Part shown: in pieces, positions 10,853 to 20,904 of the stretch
Numbering within the stretch: the first letter of the stretch is position 1
Layout of the letters: each line of letters begins with the position of its first letter
Assembly (NCBI GenBank): GCA_947086415.1
Contig: OX352301.1
Coordinates: forward strand, 8,430,114 to 8,494,113
From: Pammene aurita
Taxonomy: Eukaryota > Arthropoda > Insecta > Lepidoptera > Tortricidae
Length of the DNA stretch: 64,000 bases
Direction of reading: 5' to 3'
Notes under the pieces: generated by a model
Databases searched by the model: none
Told to the model about the DNA's origin: nothing
Seen by the model: the letters and a program-made list of their open reading frames with translations, nothing else
Made by a program: the position numbers and the translations under genes

Positions 10853-12719
10853 CGTGCAATACCTTCATCAACTGATAATCTAATTGATGCAAATTGAAAC
10901 ATCGATCGAGGTTGTACGTACATTCTGAATTTACATAAAAGGTATCGATGGACCAAACGGCCGGCAAGCATACCTTTTTACGTACATATCCATAATTTAT
11001 ACCGATACCTATTCTGTTTAACAACAAGCGTATGAGCATATTAGGCTCTTTGTCGCCTATTCGCCATCCCAAACTGTGAAACGTAGATATCCATGCGATA
11101 ACACAATTTTTTTGACGCAGGGACTAAAAGATTTTCCTATAAGGCGGTTCGATTTTAAAATGCAATAAAACAAGCTATGTGTAAAATATTAATTACTTTT
11201 TAGTTTTATTTGAAAGGCCCATATGCATCATTATTTTGTGAAATATGACATCGTTCAAATGTCCGCCTCGGCTTCTTCTGGTAGCCCGTATCCTAGAAGT
11301 CCATTTTTCAATAACTCTGCCGCACAGATCAGGCTAAATTTCAGCGATGGCTTGGGTTATATTTATTTTAAGGGCATCATGTAATTAATTAGATAATATA
11401 TCATAGATAAATCAGGAGTTTCTGTTGGGTGAAAGTAGTGACAAATGACGTATAATGAAATTCATAGTTTGTTTCACATAAAAACAGCATAACGCTTACG
11501 TGCTTGCAAGTAAAATGTATGAAAATCTACAAAACTATAATCGTGTAGAAGAATCTCAATCTTTCAAAATTGAGTCAATAAACACGTTATTACATCTCTA
11601 AATCTCAAAGGGAACGTTTGACTCGGAGGTCGAGGAAAATTGAAAATAACAATGCATGTTGTGTTGTGCAAAAGGACACAAGTCACGCGAATTCTTAATA
11701 CCAATGTGTCATTTTCTTTATACAGCTTTGAAAAGCCAAGCCAAGTGTGAGAGCATCTAAAATATTCATGGTATTCATATTTGAAGCGGCATGTGTTATA
11801 GTTTTCTTTGGTGTTTGGAATTTTGACCTCAAGGTTTTATGTAAAGTTGTGAATATTAGTCAGTTAACAAGCTTTATAAAGTTTCCATGGTTACTGGCGT
11901 TCTAAACAAAAAATCGGAGAAAAGTCTACAATCGTGCCCCAAATCCATCTGGCATAAATATACGAGTAGGCAGTATACAGACTTTTCGAATTTGATATTT
12001 TCGAATTTGGTTATTTCTGATTATGCGAAAATACAAAATACCTATAGGTAGGTATGGGTAAATCAACTATTTTTATGATAAAACTTTCATGAGACTCTAA
12101 CATATTAAAAACAATCTTACAAATTAATTGATCGAAACATGTCGAGCTATAAATTTTTTTAAAATATTTTTATGACTGCCATTTTTCAAATATAAAATAA
12201 AAGACAAGATGGCATATAAGATTAATAATGTATGAAATACATAAGTACAATAAACTAATCCAGTTAATTCTGTTGTCTACTAAGAAACCATAAAAAAAAT
12301 GTTTTGCGTATATTTTGAGAAGCACAATAAAAAATGAACATACTGATATTTCTGAGGCCTGGAGCGCTAACATCTTTATTCACTCAGCCCCATCCATCCG
12401 CCTCGCTTCACTGTCTCCCGTCAATATAGGCCGTGTGTTATTTGCGTGGCACGAGCTCGGGAGAATGGATCCTTTAACGAATCAGTTAAACTTGGCCTAG
12501 GTCGGGAGCAATCGGGAGTTTGGATTCGTCCAATCCACAGACCTAAAATGGCGCTTACGCTAAAGACAAAGAAGTGCGCAAAAGAGAAACTAAAACGTAT
12601 ATGAACATTCCGCGAGTGCAAAAGAGATACACGATCATTCTCCAAGTAGGACAACCTTTGACGTCCCTCTTTACAATCAACCACCTGCGTCGTGAGAGCT
12701 AATGTTTAATCGTAAAAAA
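10853..12719. other. Intergenic sequence, no gene seen
   Basis: About 1.9 kb of mostly AT-rich sequence. I found no convincing exon, TIR element or tandem repeat. Short open frames here lack recognisable domains. Confidence 0.4.
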
Positions 12720-13122
12720 TCTAAATATATAAAAGAAGAAACTGACTGACTGACTGACTGACTGACTGACTGACATATCAACGCACAGCCCAAATCGCTG
12801 GTTCTAGAGATTCCAAATTTGGCACGTAGGTTCCTTATAAGGTGTAGGGATGCAATAAGAAAAGATTTTTCAAAATTCACCCCCTAAGGGGGTGAAATGG
12901 GGGTCCAAAGTTTGTATGGCGAATCAAGATTTGTTAGACTATTTTATTCGAAACTTCACAGGAGTATTTCTAACGATAAATGAGTAAACACGTGTTTCAG
13001 GTTTTTTGTAAATTCAACCCCTAAAAGGGGCAAATGTGGTCACAAAGTCTGAAAATCATCATGGGTATCGTATGCTTTTTGAGTACTTATAGTACGCGGG
13101 CGAAGCCGCGGGAAAAGGCTAG
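12720..13122 (+). mobile_element. Short non-autonomous Helitron 3
   Basis: Starts TCTAAATATATAAAAGAAG after an A and carries a GACT tetramer array (12741-12772). It ends with hairpin CGCGG-GCGAAG-CCGCG (13095-13110) and GGAAAAGGCTAG, followed by T. At 403 bp it has no coding capacity. Its ends differ from Helitrons 1 and 2, so it belongs to a separate Helitron family. Confidence 0.85.
12741..12772 (+). repeat. (GACT)n microsatellite in Helitron 3
   Basis: About eight copies of ACTG directly after the Helitron 5' end. Confidence 0.95.
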
Positions 13123-13170
13123 TATAATATAATCCGGTGTTAAATCACTTAGAATGAAAAAAAAAGAAGA

Positions 13171-13241
13171 ATGATGTCGTGTTGCGTCCCGGATTGCACA
13201 ACTACTCAAAGGAAAAACCCAGGCAATCACTCATTTCACAG
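13171..13241 (+). CDS. Orphan THAP-domain-like first exon
   Basis: An ATG-initiated 71-base stretch encodes a peptide beginning MMSCCVPDC and ending HSFHR. It stops at a good splice donor, AG/GTAAAT (13240-13247). THAP zinc fingers (C2CH DNA-binding domains of host transcription factors and P-element-type transposases) typically open with a methionine, a CCVxxC pair and, about 20 residues on, an FHxFP motif. The match here is to that opening only. The rest of the domain, including the second zinc pair, is not found downstream in this window: the sequence runs into Helitron 2 at 13480 and then the hAT element. It may be the first exon of a gene with a long intron, or a gene or transposon relic. 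The call rests on a short match. Confidence 0.4.
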
Positions 13242-14277
13242 GTAAATATGATATTCCGATTGATGTCTTTGAACCCATATTTTATCAAATTAGCCAAATA
13301 AATCATGTAAGTAACCGTTTGATACTATTAAATGTTAATGTTTCTTTTACTGCATGTGAATATTTTATCATAATAGTTAATATTAAAGATTATTTTGTGT
13401 AAAAATCGAAATTGTTATTCTACGCTAGGGTTTGACAAAATATCGATATATAATATAATTAAAAAATATATAATTATAATCTATACATATAATAAAGCTG
13501 AAGAGGGTCGAAAGTCTGTACATGGAAGATAATCGAAAAAAAGTTGGCTGGGGATACTTAGAATCGATAACAGAACACGTTCCAACAATTTTTAGAATTT
13601 TTGTCTGTTTATCTGTTTGTCTGTTTATCTGTTTATCTGTTTATCTGTTTGTCTGTTTATTTGACCGCGCATCACGTGAAAACGGCTGAACGGATTTTGA
13701 TGAAATTTTGTATAGATATAGTTTGAGTCCTGGTAAAGGATAATATATAGTTTGAATCCCGAAAATCAACCCTGGTGGGGGTGAAAATGGGGTTGAAAAT
13801 TTGTATGGAGAATTTTTAACCGCTGAAACGATTTAGATAGAAATGAGTATGGAGATAATTTGAGTCTCGAGAAACGTCAAAGGATAGTTTTCAAACCCTT
13901 GTGGGGGTGGGAAAAGGGGGTTGGAAGGAGGCATGAGGATTTTTTTACCGCTGAACTGATTTAGATGAAAATTGGTATAGAGATAGTATGGGTCTCGAGA
14001 AATGACAAAGGATAGTTTCTTTTTCAAACCCCCCCCCCCCCATCTTACTTTCGAACCGTAGGTCCAAAAAATTGAAAAAAAGAATGGAAGTGACGCCTGT
14101 TACCCGTCGATGCTTTAAATTTACCTTTACCCGCTCTTAAGAAATATTTGAAAATGTCATGAATGTCAAAGGGTTATTGCAGGTTCGAGGACTATATATG
14201 ACGTACAAAGATGCATGGCCCAAACCAAAAAACTACTACAAAATCATCTAACATTTATAGGACACCGTTTAGGTAGG

Positions 14278-15850
14278 AAATAGTAGTTTATGTAACTGTT
14301 ACGTAATCAGTGTATACGTACAGTTGCATACACTGATTTATCTACACTCATATTATTTATCCTAAATGCATTATTCGGAAACCATAGAATGGCCGCCATT
14401 GCACCGCCATGGCCAACTCGATTGTGCCGGCGGTCGCGTATCGGCGGCCGCGCATATCATAACACATCAATATTTGAGCATGTAAAGTTAAAATTACGTT
14501 ACTGATACAGATAAAAAGCTTATCATAGTAAAATCGGTTGTGGTAATGCTAGCATTGCCTACCGTTTTCGAACACGTTTTAGAGAACTTACAATGTGAGT
14601 GTAGATAAACATATCAAACGTTTTGTGAAGCAGTCAGATTAGGATTTATTTTTCTTTATAATTATACAATAGGTACATTATCTGTGTCTCAAACCTGTTT
14701 TGATATGTCTTCTTGAAGAACTACGCCTTATTCTGTATCTTTAAGATCTAATAATGTATTACTCTTTTGAAAAAAATAAGTCCCGTCGAATTTCTTTTCG
14801 GTCATAATACTTCTTGGGCCAGAGGTGTAGGGTTAGAACCGGTGGTAGTTTTGGAACGAAGTTCCTTATCGGACGGTTCGCGGATCCGGCCAAGGCGAAA
14901 AAAAGTCACGTGACAGTCACGAAAAAGCGTCACGTCACGAAAACGCGACACCCATACCATTGAGAAACATGTAAAATGGAATGGAATAAAAAATATATAA
15001 AATAGAATAAAGTGAATTGAAGTGTAGTGAAATTGAGAAGTGACAAAGTGATAAAAGTGAAAAAAGTCGAGAACCTTAAAAGTAGAGAATTTTAAAAATG
15101 TCGAAAATGTCAAAAATGTCAAAATTTCCAAAATTTCCAAAATTTCCAAAATTTCCAAAATTTCTAAAATTTCCAAAATTTCCAAAATTTCCAAAATTTC
15201 CAAAATTTCCAAACCTTTCCAAAATTTCCAAACCTTTCCAAAATTTCCAAAATTTCCGAAATTTCCAAAATTTCCAAAATTTCCAAGATATCCAAGATTT
15301 CCAAGATTTCCAAAATTTCCAAAATTTCCAAAATTTCCAAAATTTCCAAAATTTCCAAATCATCCAAATCATCCAAATCATCCAAAATTACAAAAAAATG
15401 CAAAATTAAAACTACAAAATTTACGAAAAAGTCAATCCAATCGCACTCGATTCACATACTTTCCACGACACTCACGTATTTTATTTTTCTCTGATGTTCA
15501 TTAGTGCATTGTAATGTGCTTACATTGACGAATAAATATCTTGATCTATACCAATATCATAAATCCTCTATTCCGCGTTCAGAACCGTATGTAATTAATT
15601 AATTACCAACATTATTGCAACCAGTAACGTAACATCAGTGTATTATCTGTGACAGTGTGGTAAAAACGTAAGAAAATTCATTACCTACGGTAACGTAATG
15701 AAAATTCGCCCCCCCAACCGCCGGCGCAATAATGTTGGTCATGGCGGTGTAATGGCGGTCATTCTAATGGTTTCAATGGATTTTTAATATGTGTGTAGGT
15801 AAAGCAGTGTATGCTTCTGTACATAATTAGGCCTTATTACGTGACAGTTA
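14278..15850. mobile_element. Long-terminal-inverted-repeat element in Helitron 2
   Basis: The left end (AAATAGTAGTTTATGTAACT, then GTTACGTAAT...GCATACACTG...CTACACTCATATTA, then CCGCCATTGCACCGCCATGGCC) is matched in reverse near 15690-15850. This gives diverged TIRs of roughly 150-200 bp, in the style of a foldback element. The right tip is truncated where it meets the GGTTCCGTAG remnant. The right half also occurs alone at 58822-59187 (tip complete) and at 3690-3775. The interior holds a repeat domain shared with 49890-49965 and the 9-bp minisatellite. No transposase was recognised. Confidence 0.6.
15096..15390 (+). repeat. 9-bp minisatellite (AAAATTTCC)n
   Basis: About thirty tandem units of AAAATTTCC. 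They grade from AAAATGTC variants at the left edge to AAATCATCC variants at the right. Because the unit is a multiple of three without stops, frames stay open on both strands (KFP-, NFQ-, EIL- and FWK-type periodic peptides). These are expected by-products and not evidence of genes. Confidence 0.97.
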
Positions 15851-15852
15851 TA

Positions 15853-16137
15853 TCGCCATGTCCGTCCTGTCCGCGGTCTAGCTCAGTTACCGTTCGCACT
15901 AGAAAGCTGAAATTTGGTGAGGCCTGATAAGAACTTTCAATAAAAACTATATTGAATAAAATCGGTCCAGCCGTTTCTGAATTAGTAGTCAAAAACGCAT
16001 AGTGAAAGGAAGTGCCGAATAGTAAAATGACGTAAGCGCCGCCAAATAAACGACCTTTTGAACGGATGTTTTGTAACAGGGCAGCATCTACGAAACTCTA
16101 CACGGAGCATCGCCCGACATGCTCTTGGCCGGTTTTT
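15853..16137 (+). repeat. 5'-deleted GGTTCCGTAG repeat in Helitron 2
   Basis: Matches the Helitron 1 copy (3783-4128) from TCGCCATGTCCGTCC to GCTCTTGGCCGGTTTT but lacks its first ~35 bases. The deletion also removed the tip of the adjoining long-TIR element. Confidence 0.7.
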
Positions 16138-16833
16138 TTTTGCATTGTTATCCCGGAAATCACCCCTTAAGGATTACTAATTCCAATTCCAGAAAATCCC
16201 CAGCCAGGTTATACGTAGCCTATAAAAATTCAACGTCTAAAAGGGGGGGGGGGGTAGCCACTACACTCGATTGAGTTAAATTTGCATGGGTCATGGAACT
16301 CCCTCCTCCAAGTGCACCTCAAATAGAAAAAAATCATTTCTGCATTTGTGACACCCCCCCCCCCCCCCCAATTTCAACCGCGCCTGTTCTTACCTTTCAT
16401 GCTGTGACTGATTTGACGGGAGGATCGATTTGGATGATATTTGCAGTAGACATAAACGTATAAAAACAAAAGTGGTCCTGTATCGTCCGATATACACCTA
16501 CTATACTCTCTATGTCGTTTAAATCATGCCAAAAAAATTTAATAAAAAAAAGGATTCATTTATGAGTGTAGTTTCATTTAGTGGTTATTGTAAAATATTT
16601 TATTAGGACTACTGTCCTCTAGCGTATCCATCTGTCAACTTTACTTCAAGTTCCGCCTCCAGGGTAGCGGGAGAGAAATTAGGGGTGAATTAGCCGCTTA
16701 CTGACACAGACCGAATTCCACGCGGGCGGAGCCGCGGGCACAGCTAGTAAATAAATAAGTCTTGTATCAACATTATGTCATTACGTATGAACGTTAAATT
16801 GTTTTATATTTGTAAGACACGATCTATATCCTC

Positions 16834-16905
16834 TTTTTAGGGTTCCGTAGTCAAAATGGAATCCTTATAGCTTTGTAATGTCAGGTTGTCCCTATATCAC
16901 AACCA
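16834..16905 (+). repeat. Fragment of GGTTCCGTAG repeat
   Basis: Contains CTTTTTAGGGTTCCGTAGTC and a diverged CCTTATAG...TGTAATGTCAGG continuation, the left end of the family only. Confidence 0.6.
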
Positions 16906-17367
16906 TAAATAAAAAAAAGCGTATATTGATGAAATTTTAACTAGATAGAGGTGTTTTTTAATGTGCCGCTAATGTCCGCTACCCAGTTTTTTTAACTAAA
17001 TATATTTTAGTTTTCTAGAATTTTAATATGCTCTTTTGTATAAAACATGAATATAAATAAAACGTTGCAACTTATCGATAAGAAAGTCAAATATCGATAG
17101 ATAATTGATCTTGGCATCACTATTTTTTACGGTCACATAGACAATTTACGCACGCTCTTACATTTCACTTTTCGTCGCACTTTTGATCGTTGTCAATCCA
17201 TCTTACTACTAGATCTGTGGTCCAATCCGTGTCCGATCCGTTGGTTTTACTCCGGACAGCGGACAGGCACATCCGTGCCCATAGCCCGGAACTCTGACTC
17301 GATTTGTCCGCCGGACACATCCACATCCAATATCCATCGGATGTGGATGTGTCCCTAGAGATGTAAT
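16906..17367. other. Intergenic sequence flanking the hAT insertion
   Basis: No gene. GGACACATCCACATCC at 17313-17328 and its perfect complement at 17339-17354 form a 16-bp inverted repeat with a 10-base loop. It lies just before the hAT insertion, in a locally GC-rich patch full of CGGAC/GTCCG words. Confidence 0.5.
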
Positions 17368-17375
17368 GTAATAAT

Positions 17376-19835
17376 CAGTGATCGGAATAGGTAGTGCCAT
17401 TTCACGGGAACTCGGTGCGTAAGCTTAGTATGGACATAGCTTTTAACCCCGGGATTTCATATGAAAAATTTTAAGTTTATGTTTAGTTCAGAAATGTTAT
17501 AAATGTGTGATTTTTTTTTGGTTACTATATGTAGAATATGGCATCGACAAAATATAAAGTAGATACACTAACTTTGACATCCATGCTAACAAAGAAAATA
17601 AGCACGTCTTATCAGTTATCTTTTTGCATTTGCATGTTGTTTTTCTAAGTGCATTCTTAAATTATCTTTACCTGCTTCGACCTTGAGATAACTTTCTATT
17701 GCTTACCTATATGAAGAGCTCGGGGCAGGGTGGGACAATAGCAACAGATGCCAATATTTGTCATGCTATCTCTTTTTAGATGAAAGATAATGTTTTAAAC
17801 AAGGCAAGTATTTTAAGATTACTTATGTTCTTCTGTTCGTTAAGTTCGCACGTATTACTCATGGTTGGTTCAATTCGACTTTGGCTTGTTTACCGGACTT
17901 TGTGATCGATCATCTTATTGTGACGACGTTGGCTATCCCTAATTGGACTCTGATTTACTTGTGATTGGACTAAGTGGAACTTCTTATCTAGCTAAACATG
18001 CCTCGGCGAGCTAAGGAAGAAACCATTCTGAGTTGGATTGAATCCTATCCCGACTTAGAGTTTGATTCAACAAGACATTTAATACATTGTACTAAATGTG
18101 ACGTTAATATTGGATGCAGAAAGAGTACATTGAAGCGACACATCGAAGGACCTGTACACAAAGGATTACATCACCAACCAAATGAAAGTTTTTACTTTGA
18201 TCTGATCGAGTTCCTCATACTTTGCAATATCCCATGGGTTCAAATCGAAAATCCAGCATTCACAACCTTCTTCCAGAAGTATTTTTGCTGCACTTGTACA
18301 AATCAGCCTCTACGGACTCTACCCAGTGAATCGGCAATAAGAAAAGTATACCTGGACAAGTTTTATCAAGCCAGAATAGCAGCTATACGCAGTGAAGTGG
18401 CAAATAAAAAGATTTGGATTTCGTTAGATGAAACGACAGACTTTCTAGGCAGATACGTGGTCCATTTCTTGGTGAAACCTTTGGATGCAACCGTTTCTCA
18501 TAAAACTTATTTAATGACGTGTAAAGTGCTCACGGTAGTGAATGGGGAGACTATTGCTAAGTTTGTTACAGACTGCTTAGAAAAAATGTGGGGAGAAGAC
18601 TATGAAAATCAACTCGATAATGTGCTTCTCTTATGTACTGACAGCGTTGCGTATATGTTGAAGGCGGGGCAAATTTTAAAAAGTGTGTTACCGAATATGA
18701 AACACGTTACATGCTTAGCTCATGCTCTGCATCGTGTGGCAGAGCAAATAAGATGTCAATATCCGGACGTAGACACCCTGATAGCTAACTTGAAAAAAGT
18801 ATTTTTAAAGTCTCCTAGTAGAGTGCAACTGTTAAAGGAAATTTATCCAAATTTGCCTTTACCTCCTAAGCCAGTAATTACAAGGTGGGGTACTTGGCTC
18901 GCTGCAGTATCTTACTACGTGAAGTATTTCACTGAAATAAATACGGTTTTGCCAAGATTAAGAACATCAGATGCTGTTTCAATTAAAAAGGCTAAAAAAG
19001 TGCTGGAAAAACCCAACATAAAAAAAGAATTAGATTATATCCACGAAAATTTTAATATAATAGAGGTGGCCTTAACTCGTTTACAGGAACGAAATATGTC
19101 AATGGTCGATGCCTTAATCGATTTTGATCAAGTTAGGATGGTAATCAATTGGTCTAATAGTTTACCCATAGTAAACAAATTTGAAGCGGTTATGGCTCGA
19201 AACCCGGATTTAGATACTATAAGAGAATACGCAGGAGATATTTCAAAAGAAACCGCATCTGAACATATTTCCTTTTACAAATTTGCCCCGCTGACATCAG
19301 TAGAGGTTGAAAGATCGTTTTCCACATATAAATGGATATTAGACGTCAAGAGAAATAGACTGACAGTTGAGAATATTGAAAAAATAATCGTTTGCTATTA
19401 CAATTTTAAAGAAAGCAAGGAATAAACGATGTAAAATAAAATCTGTAAAGTTTGACTGGAAGAGATCACTTATTGCTGATAAGACGCTTATTCTTTACCT
19501 CTATTTTTGTGTATAATTTATTGTATTGTATAATTTTAATTTGTATAGTAAAAAATAACGAATGTTTTAATAACGTTGATTTAATACATATGTGTACTAA
19601 TGTTGATGTTTGACGATTTATTTTATGATTGTAATTTGTAACTGTTAAAAGTTATGTTGAATAAATAATTGACGTATTTATAATGACAATTTTTTTTGCA
19701 TTTTGCATCTTCTTAATTTAGGTCAATAATATTCACTGTGAAAAAATACGAGTCCCGAAATCCCAAGGCTTATCCATGTTATGTTTAATGTTTAAGGTCA
19801 TTCACCCGAAATGGCACTACCTATTCCGATCACTG
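17376..19835 (+). mobile_element. Complete hAT transposon
   Basis: Perfect 28-bp TIRs (17376-17403 and 19808-19835, starting CAGTGATCGGAATAGG) bound the element. Perfect 8-bp duplications GTAATAAT (17368-17375, 19836-19843) flank it. Subterminal inverted similarity continues inside (GGGATTTC near 17451, GAAATCCC near 19757). The 2460-bp element holds one uninterrupted transposase frame in the same orientation. Identical TIRs, an undamaged duplication and an open frame all indicate a recent and possibly autonomous insertion. The 3' untranslated part includes a TGACTGGAAGAGATCACTTA block resembling the repeat domain at 7490. Confidence 0.95.
17998..19425 (+). CDS. hAT-family transposase (475 aa)
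   Basis: A DNA transposase expected to bind the element's ends and carry out cut-and-paste transposition in the nucleus. An N-terminal BED-type zinc finger shows C31, C34, H48 and H54. The RNase-H-like core has candidate catalytic Asp in ISLDETTD (D144) and CTDSV (D215), followed by the hAT-typical CLAHALH motif (C239, H242). The C-terminus has the hAT dimerisation signature, VEVERSFSTYKWIL followed by KRNRL (about 436-456). The third acidic residue is probably the Glu in VEVERSF or an upstream Glu; I cannot fix it by eye. At 475 residues it is shorter than classical hobo/Ac enzymes of 600 or more, so the insertion domain is reduced. It resembles CGGBP1/ZBED-related hAT proteins. The ATG used is the first in a long frame; an upstream 5' untranslated region of ~590 bp or a missed 5' exon is possible. 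There is no internal stop or frameshift. Confidence 0.9.
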   Translation: MPRRAKEETILSWIESYPDLEFDSTRHLIHCTKCDVNIGCRKSTLKRHIEGPVHKGLHHQPNESFYFDLIEFLILCNIPWVQIENPAFTTFFQKYFCCTCTNQPLRTLPSESAIRKVYLDKFYQARIAAIRSEVANKKIWISLDETTDFLGRYVVHFLVKPLDATVSHKTYLMTCKVLTVVNGETIAKFVTDCLEKMWGEDYENQLDNVLLLCTDSVAYMLKAGQILKSVLPNMKHVTCLAHALHRVAEQIRCQYPDVDTLIANLKKVFLKSPSRVQLLKEIYPNLPLPPKPVITRWGTWLAAVSYYVKYFTEINTVLPRLRTSDAVSIKKAKKVLEKPNIKKELDYIHENFNIIEVALTRLQERNMSMVDALIDFDQVRMVINWSNSLPIVNKFEAVMARNPDLDTIREYAGDISKETASEHISFYKFAPLTSVEVERSFSTYKWILDVKRNRLTVENIEKIIVCYYNFKESKE

Positions 19836-20034
19836 GTAATAATAATAGCTGACCTACAGTCGCCTACAGTGTAGCCGCACGTTCACTGCAAAGATAGGCT
19901 ACGTCAGTCACCTGAGAGCTCACGACCGACGCTCTACCTAGCCCGTAAGCAGTCGTCATGTTCGAAATCGGCCTGGACAAGATGATGATGACGATGAATA
20001 AGAGAGGACTTTTATAGTTATAGTTAATCACACA

Positions 20035-20277
20035 GGGGCCGTATTCTTACTTTAAAACTCGTTCAGACTTCCAATGCAACTCCAATGCATTAACTACGCA
20101 ATACAGCTGGCACCTAAACGTCTGAATCAGAAATGTCAGAATTTCCTTGAAAATTATTCCGATGCAGGTCGAATACAACGTCAATATTGGTTGATTATTT
20201 GTTGTATGTTGGAGTTATGTTGGGGTTAGTTGTGTTTTTGTATTGTTTCTGTATTTTAAAATTGGAATACGGTACCA
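20035..20277 (+). mobile_element. MITE family A, near-complete copy
   Basis: Runs from GGGGCCGTATTCTTACTTTA to TAAAATTGGAATACGGTACC, an imperfect TIR pair of about 20 bp. Between them lies the conserved core (TCCAATGCATTAACTACGCA, CAGCTGGCACCTAAACGTCT, TTGGTTGATTATTTGTTG). It is non-coding, about 243 bp, and useful as a reference copy. Target duplication and superfamily were not determined. Confidence 0.8.
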
Positions 20278-20904
20278 GGTAACTATTTATTTGCAACTTT
20301 CGAATGACAAATGCTGTTAATTTCATCTTTTATTCAGCCCATTGCGTTTATTGCGTAACCAGAGTTGGGCATAACATTACAGTACAGTAATCGTGATTCC
20401 TCGGTAATCGATTACTTAGGTAATCAAAATTACTGTAATACTGTACTGTGATTACATCTGTAATCCATTACTTAGGAATCAGTATTGTAAACCACTACTG
20501 TAATCTTGATTCCTCAGTAATCAAGTACTTAAGTAATCTGAATTACAAAATTACTAAATTCCAGACTGGATTACACCGTGAGTGTCATTGGCATGGTTGT
20601 CAGGGGTGATTTATAAACAATGATGGATATAATTAAAGATTGCTTGCAAATGGGTTTTGATGAAGCCAGTTATGTGCGAGTCGGACTTTCACACGGAGGG
20701 TTCCGTACCAAAACACGAAAAATAACACGTTCCTTGTATAAGGATCCCTTGAATTTATATCGCATTTCTTTACATTCTTTGCTTAATCCTCGTGGCTGAG
20801 GGATGTGACGATGTGGACGCTTTTCCCCTGTGCTCTTCTAGCCGGTCGATCCTGGACTCGATGCATTCTTGCCTGTAGTGTGGCTTTAGTGGCGGACCGA
20901 TTTT

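Larger units (their letters stand above)
13480..16747 (+). mobile_element. Non-autonomous Helitron 2 with nested insertions
   Basis: Same 5' end (TCTATACATATAATAAAG after A 13479) and same 3' end (hairpin, then ACAGCTAG, flanking T 16748) as Helitron 1, so both belong to one family. The first ~600 bp and last ~300 bp align with Helitron 1. The middle is expanded by a long-inverted-repeat element (14278-15850) with a minisatellite and by a segment at ~16192-16317 absent from Helitron 1. There is no Rep/helicase frame. Confidence 0.85.

Noticed and set aside
14802..15409. Several overlapping open frames of 79-136 codons
   Set aside because: They come from the 9-bp minisatellite, whose unit is a multiple of three without stop codons. 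They occur in many frames at once and carry only periodic low-complexity peptides.
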